Shown here piece after piece: positions 9,037 through 18,307 of a stretch of 64,000 nucleotides of DNA (positions are counted from its first letter, which is position 1; the number at the start of each line of letters is the position of its first letter). The DNA comes from Polaromonas sp. C04 (GTDB taxonomy: Bacteria > Pseudomonadota > Gammaproteobacteria > Burkholderiales > Burkholderiaceae_C). Where the stretch lies: NCBI RefSeq assembly GCF_002002705.1, contig NZ_MUNS01000023.1:186001-250000 (forward strand). The letters run 5' to 3'. The position numbers were made by a program, and so were the translations under genes. A model generated the notes under the pieces. It was given only the letters and a program-made list of their open reading frames with translations. It made no database searches and was not told where the DNA came from.

Positions 9037-10329
9037 ATGCCCATTGAAGTTGCGCCGAAGTCCCCCGATCCCGTTGCCCCCGGCGGCGCCCCCGGCCCCA
9101 GCCATATTCGCCTGACCTCGCATGCCAGCGGGCATGGCGCCCTGCCCATCCACTGGGCAGCCGCCAGCGCCGCCGAGCGCGGCCCCGTGGTCGGCACCAC
9201 ATCAAAGCGCAGCCACCGCAACGTGATTGGCACGCACAGCGGCTCGTACAGCGTGTACCGGGCGCTGGCGGTGGCCTCCGGCGCGCTGTCGCCGCACCAC
9301 AAGGCCGACCTGACCAACACTGCACCGACCGACGTCATCGGCCCCTATCCGCAGTGGAGCGAGCCGGGCCGGATCGTCTCGATGGACCCCTGGGGCGCCC
9401 GCATCGCCGAGGTGTTCGCGGCCGAGCTGGCGGCGGGCTACGACATTCGCCCGACCATCGCCGTGACCAAGGCGCACGTGATCCTGCCCGAGGTGATCGA
9501 GGCGCTGCAGTCGGGGCGGCTCAAGGCGGACGGCAAGTTCCTCACCGCAAACGGCGCGGCCATGGTGACCAAGGCGGCCATCGAGCCGGTCTGGTATTTG
9601 CCCGAAGTGGCCAGGCGCTTTGGCTGCACCGAGGCCGATTTGCGCCGCGTGCTGTTCGAGGAGACCGGCGGCATGTACCCCGAGCTGGTGACGCGCAGCG
9701 ACCTGGAGGTGTTCTTGCCACCGATTGGCGGGCAAACGATTTACATCTTCGGCAACCCGCGCGACCTGGCCAACCCGGCGGTCGAACTCACGGCCCGCGT
9801 GCACGACGAGTGCAACGGCTCGGACGTGTTCGGCTCCGACATCTGCACCTGCCGCCCCTACCTCACGCACGCGATCGAGGAATGCATCCAGGGCGCGCAG
9901 CGCGGCGGCGTCGGGCTGGTCGCCTACTCGCGCAAGGAAGGCCGCGCGCTGGGCGAGGTGACGAAGTTTTTGGTCTACAACGCGCGCAAGCGCCAGCTCG
10001 GTGGCGACACCGCCGAGCAGTACTTTGCACGCACCGAATGCGTGGCCGGCGTGCAGGACATGCGCTTTCAGGAGCTCATGCCCGACACCTTGAATTGGCT
10101 CGGCATCACGAAAATCCACCGGCTCGTGTCCATGAGCAACATGAAGTTCGACGCCATCACCAAGGCCGGCATCGAGATCGTCGAGCGCGTGAATCTTCCC
10201 GATGCCCTGATTCCGGACGATGCCCGGGTCGAGATGGATGCCAAGATGGCGGCCGGCTATTTCACGCCCGGCGCCGTGCCGGATGCCGATGAGCTCAAAA
10301 AGGCCAAGGGCCGGCAACTGGATAAATGA
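9037..10329 (+). CDS. URC1-type GTP cyclohydrolase II homolog (uracil catabolism)
   Basis: Long (430 aa) RibA-related protein. The RibA-like core is in the C-terminal half: the zinc triad CNGSDVFGSDICTC (Cys-X10-Cys-X-Cys) at about residues 266-279, YSRKEGRALGE in place of RibA's HRQEGRGIGL, and ITKAGIEIVERVNLP. A ~220-residue N-terminal region precedes it that true riboflavin-pathway RibA lacks. This architecture and the position next to DUF1688 and upp are those of URC1, which acts on a UMP-level intermediate in the URC pyrimidine-degradation pathway of yeasts and bacteria. Metal ligands are kept, so a hydrolytic ring-opening role is plausible. It has its own promoter candidate; its stop overlaps the next start by 4 bases. 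It is easily mis-annotated as riboflavin RibA. Confidence 0.87.
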   Translation: MPIEVAPKSPDPVAPGGAPGPSHIRLTSHASGHGALPIHWAAASAAERGPVVGTTSKRSHRNVIGTHSGSYSVYRALAVASGALSPHHKADLTNTAPTDVIGPYPQWSEPGRIVSMDPWGARIAEVFAAELAAGYDIRPTIAVTKAHVILPEVIEALQSGRLKADGKFLTANGAAMVTKAAIEPVWYLPEVARRFGCTEADLRRVLFEETGGMYPELVTRSDLEVFLPPIGGQTIYIFGNPRDLANPAVELTARVHDECNGSDVFGSDICTCRPYLTHAIEECIQGAQRGGVGLVAYSRKEGRALGEVTKFLVYNARKRQLGGDTAEQYFARTECVAGVQDMRFQELMPDTLNWLGITKIHRLVSMSNMKFDAITKAGIEIVERVNLPDALIPDDARVEMDAKMAAGYFTPGAVPDADELKKAKGRQLDK

Positions 10330-11618
10330 AAGATATTGTTTTGATAGCAGACAGCGCAGATGCAACAAGGGCTGCAGCCTTATTACGCAGTACAGACACG
10401 ATCCGCACGCGCGCCCGGGGCCTGCTGGCGCGTGCGCGTGCAGGTGAGTCCGTGTACTTCACGGTGCACAACGACGCGCTGGCTGAGGCAGCGGCGCTGG
10501 TGGCCGAAGTCACCCGCGAGCGCTACCCGGACCTGATCATTCCGTACCACAGCCGCTGGCGGCATTTCGAGGCCGGCGGGCTGGACCGCGTGGCGCTGCT
10601 GAATGAAGCCCTGGGCAAGGTATCGCCGCCGCGGCGCGCGCGCGCGCAGATCGATCTGGCCGTCGTCAGCGTGCTGCTCGACGCCGGCGCCGGGCCCGAC
10701 TGGCATTACCTCGACCCGCGCTCCGGCCAGCGCCTGACGCGCTCGGAAGGCCTGGGCGTGGCGAGTTTCAACGCCTTCCGCAAGGGCCTGTTTTCGAGCA
10801 AGCCGACCCAGCGCTGCCAGGCCGACGCGCCGGGCTTGATGGCGCTGACGGCACGCCAGCTCGGCGCCGCATTTCAGGTCGGTGTCGACAACCCGATGGT
10901 GGGGCTGGACGGGCGTGCCGCGCTGCTGCGCCGCCTGGGCGAGGTCATTGCCGAGCAGCCCGAAATCTTTGGCGGCGCGGGCGGCCTGTGCCGACCCGGG
11001 CGCCTGTTCGATTACCTCACGGCGCCCGAGCAGACTGGCAGCAACGACGAGGCGACTGACGGTGCGACCACGGTGCCGGCCAGCCGTATCCTTTCCACAC
11101 TTTTAACGGCCCTGGCCCCCATCTGGCCTGGACACAACGCTATTGAAAAAATAGCGCTCGGCGATTGCTGGCGGCATTCCGCCGTGCGCGGCGAAGGTCT
11201 CTCGGACGGCTGGATGCCGTTCCACAAACTCTCGCAATGGCTGACCTATTCGCTGCTGGAGCCGTTCGAGTGGGCGGGCGTGACCGTCACCGGCCTCGAT
11301 GCGCTCACGGGCCTGCCCGAATACCGCAACGGCGGCCTGCTGCTCGATGCCGGCGTGCTGCGCCTGAAGGATGCGGCGCTGGCCACCCAGACACACCGCG
11401 CCGGCGATGAACTCATCGTCGAATGGCGCGCCCTGACCGTTGCCCTGCTGGACGAACTGGCGCCGCTGGTGCGTGAGCAGCTAGGATTGAGTGAATCGCA
11501 GATGCCGCTGGCCTGTGTGCTCGAGGGCGGCACCTGGGCGGCCGGCCGCGTGCTGGCGCAGCGCCAGCGCGGCGGCGCGCCGCCCCTCGCAATTGAGAGC
11601 GACGGAACCGTTTTTTGA
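10326..11618 (+). CDS. URC4/DUF1688 protein (uracil catabolism)
   Basis: 430 aa member of the DUF1688 family, called URC4 in yeast, a core but biochemically undefined component of the URC pathway. Recognisable stretches: [66 protein letters not shown] and [14 protein letters not shown]. The ATG overlaps the URC1-like stop (ATGA). Two dispersed repeat copies are embedded in it: one codes for most of the first 20 residues, the other for the [15 protein letters not shown] segment. The first 20 residues may therefore be poorly conserved relative to other bacteria. Stop at 11618 is 19 bases before upp. Confidence 0.88.
   Translation: MKDIVLIADSADATRAAALLRSTDTIRTRARGLLARARAGESVYFTVHNDALAEAAALVAEVTRERYPDLIIPYHSRWRHFEAGGLDRVALLNEALGKVSPPRRARAQIDLAVVSVLLDAGAGPDWHYLDPRSGQRLTRSEGLGVASFNAFRKGLFSSKPTQRCQADAPGLMALTARQLGAAFQVGVDNPMVGLDGRAALLRRLGEVIAEQPEIFGGAGGLCRPGRLFDYLTAPEQTGSNDEATDGATTVPASRILSTLLTALAPIWPGHNAIEKIALGDCWRHSAVRGEGLSDGWMPFHKLSQWLTYSLLEPFEWAGVTVTGLDALTGLPEYRNGGLLLDAGVLRLKDAALATQTHRAGDELIVEWRALTVALLDELAPLVREQLGLSESQMPLACVLEGGTWAAGRVLAQRQRGGAPPLAIESDGTVF
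10332..10385 (+). repeat. Dispersed ~60 bp repeat at the 5' end of the URC4 gene
   Basis: GATATTGTTTTGATAGC head and ACAAGGGCTGCAGCCTTATT tail at the family spacing. It is sense, in frame, and begins six bases after the start codon. Confidence 0.7.
11099..11155 (-). repeat. Dispersed ~60 bp repeat, second copy in the URC4 gene
   Basis: On the minus strand: GCTATTTTTTCAATAGC, then GGGGGCCAGGGCCGTTAA. It is antisense to the gene and translated through. Confidence 0.65.
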
Positions 11619-11637
11619 AAAAGGAAGAAGAAACCCC

Positions 11638-12279
11638 ATGACCACCCTGCCCGCCAATGTGCACCTGATCGATCACCCGCTGGTGCAGCACAAGCTGACG
11701 CTGATGCGCAAAAAAGAAGCGTCCACCAACACCTTCCGGCGCCTGCTGGGCGAGATCAGCAGCTTGATGGCCTACGAGGTCACACGCGACATGCCGATGC
11801 AGGACGTGCAGATCGAGACCCCGCTGGAGACCATGACCGCGCGCGTGATCGATGGCAAAAAGCTGGTGTTCGTCTCGATCCTGCGCGCCGGCAACGGCAT
11901 TCTGGAAGGCATGCTGAACGTGGTGCCGGGCGCGCGCGTCGGACACGTGGGCCTGTACCGCGACCCGAAGACGCTGACGGCCGTGGAGTATTACTTCAAG
12001 ATGCCGCAAGACATGCAAGAGCGTGACATCGTGGTCGTCGACCCGATGCTGGCGACCGGCAATTCGGCCATCGCCGCCGTGGAGCGGCTCAAGGAACTGA
12101 ACCCGAAGTCGATCAAATTCGTCTGCCTGCTGACCTGCCCCGAGGGCATCGCCGCGCTGCACAGGGCGCACCCGGACGTGCCGATCTACACCGCCGCGAT
12201 CGACCGCCAGCTCAACGAGCACGGCTACATCCTGCCCGGCCTGGGTGACGCGGGCGACCGCATCTTCGGGACCAAGTAG
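11638..12279 (+). CDS. upp: Uracil phosphoribosyltransferase
   Basis: Converts uracil and PRPP to UMP and pyrophosphate. 213 aa. The PRPP loop is [13 protein letters not shown] (about residues 135-147), the uracil-binding end is [15 protein letters not shown], and [13 protein letters not shown] lies in between. A clear AAGGAAGAAG ribosome-binding site precedes ATG 11638. Placed directly after URC1 and URC4 homologs it corresponds to URC6, which commits uracil to the URC degradation route as UMP; it can also serve normal salvage. No uracil permease is adjacent. Confidence 0.96.
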   Translation: MTTLPANVHLIDHPLVQHKLTLMRKKEASTNTFRRLLGEISSLMAYEVTRDMPMQDVQIETPLETMTARVIDGKKLVFVSILRAGNGILEGMLNVVPGARVGHVGLYRDPKTLTAVEYYFKMPQDMQERDIVVVDPMLATGNSAIAAVERLKELNPKSIKFVCLLTCPEGIAALHRAHPDVPIYTAAIDRQLNEHGYILPGLGDAGDRIFGTK

Positions 12280-12356
12280 GCCGCAAAGACGCGCGCCATG
12301 AAAATCCTCGCAGATCTCGAAACGCTGCGGCGGCAATTTGGACAAGGCGCGTGCTC

Positions 12357-12415
12357 GCTACAAGAACAATAGCTGTCTGTGTACGCCAGTCAACGGCTGG
12401 AGGCGAATTCTTTTG
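12357..12415 (+). repeat. Dispersed ~60 bp repeat between upp and the GST gene
   Basis: GCTACAAGAACAATAGC head, then AACGGCTGGAGGCGAATTC tail. One of only two clear copies outside coding sequence. The rest of the 12280-12439 gap shows no convincing gene. Confidence 0.65.
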
Positions 12416-12439
12416 ATTTCTCCGTGAAATGCAACGCTC

Positions 12440-13111
12440 GTGGCAACACCCTTGACACCCGTTTTGTATTCCTTCCGCCGCTGCCCCTACGCCATGCGCG
12501 CACGCCTCGCGCTGGCGGTGAGCGCACAAGTCTGCGAACTGCGCGAAGTCGTGTTGCGCGACAAGCCGCCGGAGCTGCTGCAGGCCTCACCCAAGGCCAC
12601 CGTGCCGGTCCTGATCGATGAGGGCGGCCGGGTCATCGACCAGAGCCTGGACATCATGCTGTGGGCCTTGCGGCACAACGATCCCGGGCAATGGTTGCGG
12701 CCCGAACGGGCGGATCTTGAAACCATGCTGGCGCTGATTGCCGAATTCGATGACGGCTTCAAATACCACCTGGACCGCTACAAGTACGCCGGCCGCCATG
12801 ACGATGCAGACGGCGCCGCGGCGCCAGCGCACCGAGCGCAGGCCGCGGTCTATCTGGACCGGCTCAACGCGCAACTCCTCAGCACTCCCCATCTGTTCGG
12901 CGAGCGCGCGGCACTGGCCGACATGGCGCTGGCACCGTTCGTGCGCCAGTTCGCGCAGACCGACACCGGCTGGTTTGCACAACAGCCCTGGGCGCCGTTG
13001 CAGGCCTGGTTGTCCGCCTTCGTGAATTCGGCGCTATATGGCCGGATCATGCAAAAATATCCGAAATGGGAATCCGGCACGGCAGGCGTTTCGTTTCCAC
13101 CCGATCCATGA
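12440..13111 (+). CDS. Glutathione S-transferase family protein
   Basis: Thioredoxin-fold N-terminal domain with the GST-like active-site phrase YSFRRCPYAMRARLAL (about residues 10-25), whose CPYA resembles omega/zeta-class or glutaredoxin-like GSTs using a cysteine. The glutathione-binding segment KATVPVLIDEGGRVIDQSLD follows, then an all-helical C-terminal domain to residue 223. Start is GTG 12440 with only weak upstream ribosome-binding signal; a TTG five codons on is an alternative. Lies 18 bases before the EVE-domain gene and may share its transcript. Substrate unknown. Confidence 0.8.
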   Translation: MATPLTPVLYSFRRCPYAMRARLALAVSAQVCELREVVLRDKPPELLQASPKATVPVLIDEGGRVIDQSLDIMLWALRHNDPGQWLRPERADLETMLALIAEFDDGFKYHLDRYKYAGRHDDADGAAAPAHRAQAAVYLDRLNAQLLSTPHLFGERAALADMALAPFVRQFAQTDTGWFAQQPWAPLQAWLSAFVNSALYGRIMQKYPKWESGTAGVSFPPDP

Positions 13112-13129
13112 CGCAATAAGGCAGGCCTC

Positions 13130-13603
<474 letters not shown>

Positions 13604-13607
13604 AGCG

Positions 13608-13630
13608 AACGGCGGTTGACCCACCGTTTT
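13608..13630. terminator. Probable terminator between convergent genes
   Basis: AACGG-c-GG and CC-a-CCGTT form a stem with one mismatch around loop TTGAC, followed by TTTT on the plus strand. Lies between the EVE gene and the ketopantoate-reductase-like gene. Confidence 0.6.
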
Positions 13631-13652
13631 GAGCGTGCGGGAAGATGCGCCA

Positions 13653-14561
13653 CTAAGCCCGCTTTGATTCCAGCAACTTCACCAACGCCCATAGCACCCG
13701 GTTCGCCGGCGTCGCAATCCCCAACGCCTCGCCGCGCCGCACCACCAGCCCATTGAGGTAGTCGATCTCGCTGCGCTTGCCGCGCACCAGGTCTTGCGCG
13801 GTGGAGGAAAACTGGCTGGGCATGCTGTCGGCAAGCGTGTCCACCGCCGCCACCGCGTCGCCGGGCACTTGCACGCCCTCGGCCTGGGCCACGGCCAGGC
13901 ATTCGGCCACCACGTCGCGCATCACGTCTTTTACGCCCTCGCCCTGCACGGTCTTGCCGTAGGGTAGCTGGGCGATGGCCGAGACGGCGTTGTAGGCGCA
14001 GTTGAGGATGAGCTTGGCCCACAGCGCGCCGCGCACGTTGCTGGAGACCTCGGTGGGCACGCCGGCTGCGATCAGCGCTTGCGCCACGGCTTCGCTGGAA
14101 AACGACCCGGAATGGGCGGGCTCGATCACCAGCTCGCCGCGGCCGTGATGCCTGACGTGGCCGGGGCCGGCCATTTCGGTAGCCACGTACACCACGGCCG
14201 CGGCCACCGCAGTGTCGGGCAGCACCGCGCGCAGCCGGTCGGCGTTGTCCACGCCGTTTTGCAGACACAGCACCAGGGCGTCGGCCGGCAGGTGCGGCCG
14301 CATCTGGGCGCCGGCGGATTCGGTGTCGGTGGACTTGACGCAGAACAGGACCACCTTAGCGCCCTGCACCGCGCCGGCCTCGGCGCTGGCAGCCAGGCGG
14401 ACGTGCTCGTCGAAGCTGCGCGTTTCCATGCGCAGGCCGTCGCGGTGGATGGCCTGCACGTGCGGGGGCCGGGCGATCAGCACCACGTCGTGGCCGGCGC
14501 GCGCCAGCATGCCGCCGTAGTAGCAGCCCACGGCACCGGCACCCATGACAGCGACTTTCAT
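13653..14561 (-). CDS. Ketopantoate reductase family (PanE/ApbA) protein
   Basis: NADPH-dependent 2-oxoacid reductase fold, 302 aa from ATG 14561 (MKVAVMGAGAVGCYYGGML, the Rossmann GxGxxG). The middle shows VLCLQNGVDNADRL and the hinge lysine region NVRGALWAKLILNCAYNA; the C-terminal ApbA domain has SSTAQDLVRGKRSEIDYLNG, the family's substrate signature. It could make pantoate for CoA or reduce another 2-oxoacid; many Burkholderiales carry several paralogs, so I do not assign panE. ATG 14561 was preferred to an upstream in-frame codon because the Rossmann motif normally starts at residue 2-3. Confidence 0.87.
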   Translation of the reverse strand: MKVAVMGAGAVGCYYGGMLARAGHDVVLIARPPHVQAIHRDGLRMETRSFDEHVRLAASAEAGAVQGAKVVLFCVKSTDTESAGAQMRPHLPADALVLCLQNGVDNADRLRAVLPDTAVAAAVVYVATEMAGPGHVRHHGRGELVIEPAHSGSFSSEAVAQALIAAGVPTEVSSNVRGALWAKLILNCAYNAVSAIAQLPYGKTVQGEGVKDVMRDVVAECLAVAQAEGVQVPGDAVAAVDTLADSMPSQFSSTAQDLVRGKRSEIDYLNGLVVRRGEALGIATPANRVLWALVKLLESKRA

Positions 14562-14574
14562 GGTTCCACTCACG

Positions 14575-15075
14575 CTACGCCCTGCGCACGGCATCCGCGC
14601 TGAAACCGGCCTCGGCCCAGGCGCTTGCGCTGGCCCGGGTCAGCTTGAAAGAAGGCGCCACGCGGATTTCCGCCAGCGGCTCGCCAGAGGCATCCAGGGC
14701 GCGGAGCAGCGCGGACGGATTCTCTTCGTCGGGTTCGATGTCGAGCGAGATGCTCAGGCGCTCGGTGTTGTGCGTGATGGCGATCTGCTGGTGCAGCGTG
14801 GCGTGCAATTGCTGCTCATGCCGCCGCACGAATTCAGCGGCGGTCTTGACCAGGGTGTTGAACGCCGGTACATCCAGCGGCTTGGGGTTTTTCTTGTCGC
14901 GCCCCATGGTCCACGGCCCGACCAGGGCCGGCTCCGCGTGGCCTTGCAGCGTCATGGCCACGGCCCAGCCGTCGTCGTCTTCATTCTTGATGACGCGCGC
15001 CGTCCAGCCGTTGTCACGCCACAGGCGCGGTTCCTGAATTTTTTCTGTTCCGTCTTCGGCGTCGGTGGTTTGCAT
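14575..15075 (-). CDS. Conserved hypothetical protein
   Basis: 166 aa from ATG 15075 ([14 protein letters not shown]); not recognised. The middle has tryptophan-rich strands ([36 protein letters not shown]) and then an amphipathic helical stretch. There is no signal peptide or membrane segment. It lies 13 bases upstream of the ketopantoate-reductase-like gene on the same strand, so the two are likely co-transcribed, and it is divergent from the second YebC gene. The open frame continues upstream to 15150 but without a start that has a ribosome-binding site. Confidence 0.7.
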   Translation of the reverse strand: MQTTDAEDGTEKIQEPRLWRDNGWTARVIKNEDDDGWAVAMTLQGHAEPALVGPWTMGRDKKNPKPLDVPAFNTLVKTAAEFVRRHEQQLHATLHQQIAITHNTERLSISLDIEPDEENPSALLRALDASGEPLAEIRVAPSFKLTRASASAWAEAGFSADAVRRA

Positions 15076-15178
15076 GGCGGGTGTTTTGAGTGAGGGGAGG
15101 ATTGTAGGAGCCGCTGGCCCCTGGCATAAACTGCGGGGTTCACGCAGCAATGCGGCAAAACATCAAGGAACCTCACAC

Positions 15179-15892
15179 ATGGGCGCGCAGTGGAAAGCAA
15201 AAGGCAAGGCACAGGCCGCGGATGCCAGGGGCAAGCTGTTCGGGCGACTGGCCAAGGACATCATGGTGGCGGCGCGCGGCGGCGCCGATCCGGCCCTGAA
15301 TTCGCGCCTGCGGCTGGTCGTGGAGCAGGCACGCAAGGTGTCCATGCCCAAGGAAACCCTGGACCGGGCCATCAAGAAAGGCGCCGGGCTCACGGGCGAG
15401 GCGGTGCAGTTCGAGCACGTGATGTACGAGGGCTTTGCGCCGCACCGCGTGCCCGTGATGGTCGAATGCCTGACCGATAACGTGAACCGCACCGCGCCCG
15501 AGATGCGCGTGCTGTTCCGCAAGGGCCAGCTGGGCACGTCGGGCTCGGTGTCCTGGGATTTCGACCATGTGGGCATGATCGAAGCCGAACCTGCCACGGC
15601 GGGCGCCGATCCCGAACTGGCCGCGATTGAAGCGGGCGCCCAGGACTTCGAGCCGGGCGAGGAAGACGGCACCACCCTGTTCCTGACCGATCCCACCGAT
15701 CTCGATCTGGTGAGCCGCGCGCTGCCCACCCACGGTTTCAGCGTCTTGTCCGCCAAGCTGGGCTACCGGCCGAAGAACCCGATCGACCCCGCAAGCCTGG
15801 GCGCCGCGGAGCTGGAAGAGGTGGAAGCCTTCCTGGCGGCCATCGACGGCAACGACGACGTGCAGAACGTGTTTGTCGGTCTGGCGGGTTAA
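15179..15892 (+). CDS. YebC family protein, second (YeeN-like) paralog
   Basis: 237 aa protein with the YebC three-domain layout but a divergent start: [18 protein letters not shown] instead of [14 protein letters not shown]. Shared core phrases include [35 protein letters not shown] and [14 protein letters not shown], and an acidic last domain ends in VFVGLAG. This matches the group called YeeN in E. coli. Having both groups in one window shows lineage-level duplication with specialisation. ATG 15179 was chosen because the upstream extension is antisense to the hypothetical gene. Its stop overlaps the sirtuin stop on the other strand. Confidence 0.88.
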   Translation: MGAQWKAKGKAQAADARGKLFGRLAKDIMVAARGGADPALNSRLRLVVEQARKVSMPKETLDRAIKKGAGLTGEAVQFEHVMYEGFAPHRVPVMVECLTDNVNRTAPEMRVLFRKGQLGTSGSVSWDFDHVGMIEAEPATAGADPELAAIEAGAQDFEPGEEDGTTLFLTDPTDLDLVSRALPTHGFSVLSAKLGYRPKNPIDPASLGAAELEEVEAFLAAIDGNDDVQNVFVGLAG

Positions 15893-16728
15893 GCGCGTTC
15901 GCCCAGGGCGCTGGCGAGCGCCTCCAGCGCCTCGCCCACGGGCCGCTCCAGTTTGAGCGTCAACAGTTCATCCGCCCGCGTGCGCCCCAGATTCACGGCG
16001 GCCACCGGCTTGCCGGCCGCCACGGCCGCCTGCACGAAGCGAAAGCCCGAATACACCATCAGCGAGGAGCCGGCCACCAGCACGGCGTCGGCCTGCGCCA
16101 ATGCGCCCAGCGCCTCGTTGACGCGCTCGCGTGGCACGTTCTCGCCGAAGAAGACCACGTCGGGCTTGAGCAGGCCGCCGCAGTGGGCGCACGCGGGAAT
16201 ATCAAAACCCGAGAAGTCGCGGGCCTCGAGGTCGGCGTCGCCGTCGGGCGCGGGCGTCGCATCCAGTGCGGCCCATTCGGGGTTGCGGCGCAACAGTTCG
16301 GCCTGCAGCGCCGCGCGCGGGCTGCGGGCTTCGCAGGCCATGCAGCGCACGATGTCGATGCGCCCGTGCAGGTCGATCACGCGCCGGCTGCCGGCGGCAC
16401 GGTGCAGGCCATCCACGTTCTGCGTGAGCAGCAGCTCCATGCGCCCGGCCGTCTCCAGCCGGGCCAGCGCGCGGTGCGCCAGGCCAGGCCGTGCGTGGCC
16501 CATCACGCGCCAGCCGATCAGGCTGCGCGCCCAGTAGCGCTGGCGTGTGGCCTCCTCGCCCATGAAGGCCTGGTAGGTCACAGGCGCGGCGCGCTTCCAG
16601 TCGCCATTGGCGTCGCGGTAGTCCGGGATGCCCGATTCCGTGCTGCAGCCCGCGCCGGTCAGCACGAACAGCCGCCGGTGGCGCTGCGCGAATTCGGCCA
16701 GATCGGTCATCGTCATCGGGCGCCCCAT
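15889..16728 (-). CDS. Sir2-family NAD-dependent protein deacylase
   Basis: Sirtuin that removes acyl groups from lysines (or ADP-ribosylates) using NAD+. 279 aa from ATG 16728; ATGs at 16716 and 16710 are alternatives. NAD-binding motif [18 protein letters not shown], catalytic-loop [12 protein letters not shown] with His in DLHGRID, and a zinc site formed by RCMACEA and ACAHCGG are all intact. The zinc-module insert and [15 protein letters not shown] resemble class II (SIRT4-like) sirtuins. It ends tail-to-tail with the YebC paralog, sharing TTAA, and its start is 11 bases after the sbcB stop. Confidence 0.92.
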   Translation of the reverse strand: MGRPMTMTDLAEFAQRHRRLFVLTGAGCSTESGIPDYRDANGDWKRAAPVTYQAFMGEEATRQRYWARSLIGWRVMGHARPGLAHRALARLETAGRMELLLTQNVDGLHRAAGSRRVIDLHGRIDIVRCMACEARSPRAALQAELLRRNPEWAALDATPAPDGDADLEARDFSGFDIPACAHCGGLLKPDVVFFGENVPRERVNEALGALAQADAVLVAGSSLMVYSGFRFVQAAVAAGKPVAAVNLGRTRADELLTLKLERPVGEALEALASALGERA

Positions 16729-16738
16729 GTCAGTGGCC

Positions 16739-18181
16739 TCACCGCGAGGGCGCGATGCTCTCGGCATAGTCGTACAGCGCGCCCAGGATCTCTTCACCGT
16801 GCTCGTCGGCCGTCTCCGACAACTGGTCGATCTCGGTGAACAGCTGCTCCACGGTGCGCGCACCACCCTCGCCTTCGAACAGGCGGGCCGCGCGGTGTTC
16901 TTCCCAGCGCCGGGCCTCGTCGTCCGACAAGGTCGCGGGATAGTTGCGCGCGCGGTAGCGAAACAGCAGTTCCTCCAGCCGCGGGTCGTCAAAACCGGTG
17001 CGGGCAGCGGCCAGTTTCTCCGGGGACAGGCTGCGCAGTTGCGTGAGCTTGCGCCGGTCGTTGTTGCCGACAAAGCCGCCGTACAAGTCCTCGTCCACGT
17101 CGGGCGCCGGCTCCGGAGGACGGCGGAAGACTTCCTGCCAGATCGCGCTCATGTCGGGCAGCGCGGCCGCAGCGCCGGCGTGCGCCAGGGCCTGGTCAAC
17201 GTCCAGCCCCCAGCGCTGCGCCATCGCGGGCGTGAGCGTTTTGAGCTGGCTGATCACCATCGGCGACTTGTTCAGGTGAACCGTCTTGAGCGGCAGGCGC
17301 GTCATGCCCTCGGGCAGATCGTCGGCCCGGCTGAACAGGCGCGTGCGGATCGTGTCGGCGTCCAGCAGGGCGAGCTCGCGCGGGTCGTGCGCCAGGTCCC
17401 AGGCGATCAGCTCGTTCTTGTTGGTCGGGTGGCTGGCCAGCGGCCACATCACGGCGAGGCAGCCGCGCTCGGCCGGGAACATGCCCGAGATGTGCAGAAA
17501 CGGCCGGGCAAACTGGTGCGAAGTGGGCAAGCCCAGCTCGGCCGCCACGCGGTCCTTTTTGTGCAGCCCCAGACAAAAGTCGAACAGCTTGGGCTGCGCG
17601 CCTCGAAGCAGCCGCGCCAGCGCGATGGTGGCGCGCACGTCGGACAGCGCGTCGTGCGCGGCCTCGTGGATGAGCCCATTGGCGGCCGTCAGGTCGGTCA
17701 GCTTGAAGCTGGCGCCGCCCTGCGCATTTTTTGGCCAGTTGACGCCGTCCGGGCGCAGCGCATACGCGGTTCGCACCACATCTAACAGGTCCCAGCGCCC
17801 GCACTCGTTTTGCCACTCGCGCGCGTACGGATCGATCAGGTTGCGCCAGAACATGAAGCGCGTGATCTCATCGTCGAAGCGGATGGTGTTGTAGCCCACG
17901 CCGATCGTGCCGGGCTCGGCCAGCGCCTGTTCGATCTGCGCGGCAAACTGGTGCTCCGGCACGCCGCGCGCCAGGCACAGCTGCGGCGTGATGCCGGTGA
18001 TCAGGCACGACTGCGGATCGGGCAGGAAATCGGGCGCCGGCTGGCAGTACAGCATCAGGGGCTCGCCGATCTCGTTGAGATCGGCATCGGTGCGGATGGC
18101 CGCGAACTGGGCCGGCCGGTCACGCCGCACCTGGGTGCCGAAAGTTTCGTAGTCGTGCCAGAGAAAGGTGTGCATGATCAC
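16739..18181 (-). CDS. sbcB: Exodeoxyribonuclease I
   Basis: 3'-5' single-strand DNA exonuclease acting in recombination and mismatch repair. 480 aa, close to E. coli SbcB (475). The DEDD exonuclease domain starts at once with WHDYETFGT, and shows GYNTIRFDDEITRF and AAHDALSDVRATIALARL as the later acidic motifs; the SH3-like and C-terminal helical domains follow (PLKTVHLNKSPMV). Two close ATGs (18181, 18175) are possible. A dispersed repeat copy sits immediately upstream and could lie in its promoter region. Confidence 0.95.
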   Translation of the reverse strand: MIMHTFLWHDYETFGTQVRRDRPAQFAAIRTDADLNEIGEPLMLYCQPAPDFLPDPQSCLITGITPQLCLARGVPEHQFAAQIEQALAEPGTIGVGYNTIRFDDEITRFMFWRNLIDPYAREWQNECGRWDLLDVVRTAYALRPDGVNWPKNAQGGASFKLTDLTAANGLIHEAAHDALSDVRATIALARLLRGAQPKLFDFCLGLHKKDRVAAELGLPTSHQFARPFLHISGMFPAERGCLAVMWPLASHPTNKNELIAWDLAHDPRELALLDADTIRTRLFSRADDLPEGMTRLPLKTVHLNKSPMVISQLKTLTPAMAQRWGLDVDQALAHAGAAAALPDMSAIWQEVFRRPPEPAPDVDEDLYGGFVGNNDRRKLTQLRSLSPEKLAAARTGFDDPRLEELLFRYRARNYPATLSDDEARRWEEHRAARLFEGEGGARTVEQLFTEIDQLSETADEHGEEILGALYDYAESIAPSR

Positions 18182-18199
18182 CCGGGAGTTTTAGGGATG

Positions 18200-18253
18200 A
18201 AATAGGCCTTTAGACCTTACTGGATATCGGTATATAGCTATTATTAGAATAGC
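18200..18253 (-). repeat. Dispersed ~60 bp repeat upstream of sbcB
   Basis: Minus strand: GCTATTCTAATAATAGC head, then AAGGTCTAAAGGCCTATTT tail. Intergenic copy between sbcB and the clpA terminator. Confidence 0.7.
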
Positions 18254-18294
18254 AAAAGGGTCGGCAGCCTGACGCTGTCGACCCTTTGCATTTT
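18253..18294 (-). terminator. Rho-independent terminator of clpA
   Basis: AAAGGGTCG-g-CAGC and GCTG-t-CGACCCTTT form a long stem around CTGAC, with a short T-run in minus-strand reading. It adjoins the repeat copy at 18200-18253. Confidence 0.8.
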
Positions 18295-18307
18295 GCCGCA
18301 GGCGGTA

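Noticed and set aside
12298-12372. 24-codon ORF after upp
   Set aside because: Ends inside a dispersed repeat copy and has no ribosome-binding site or known motif.
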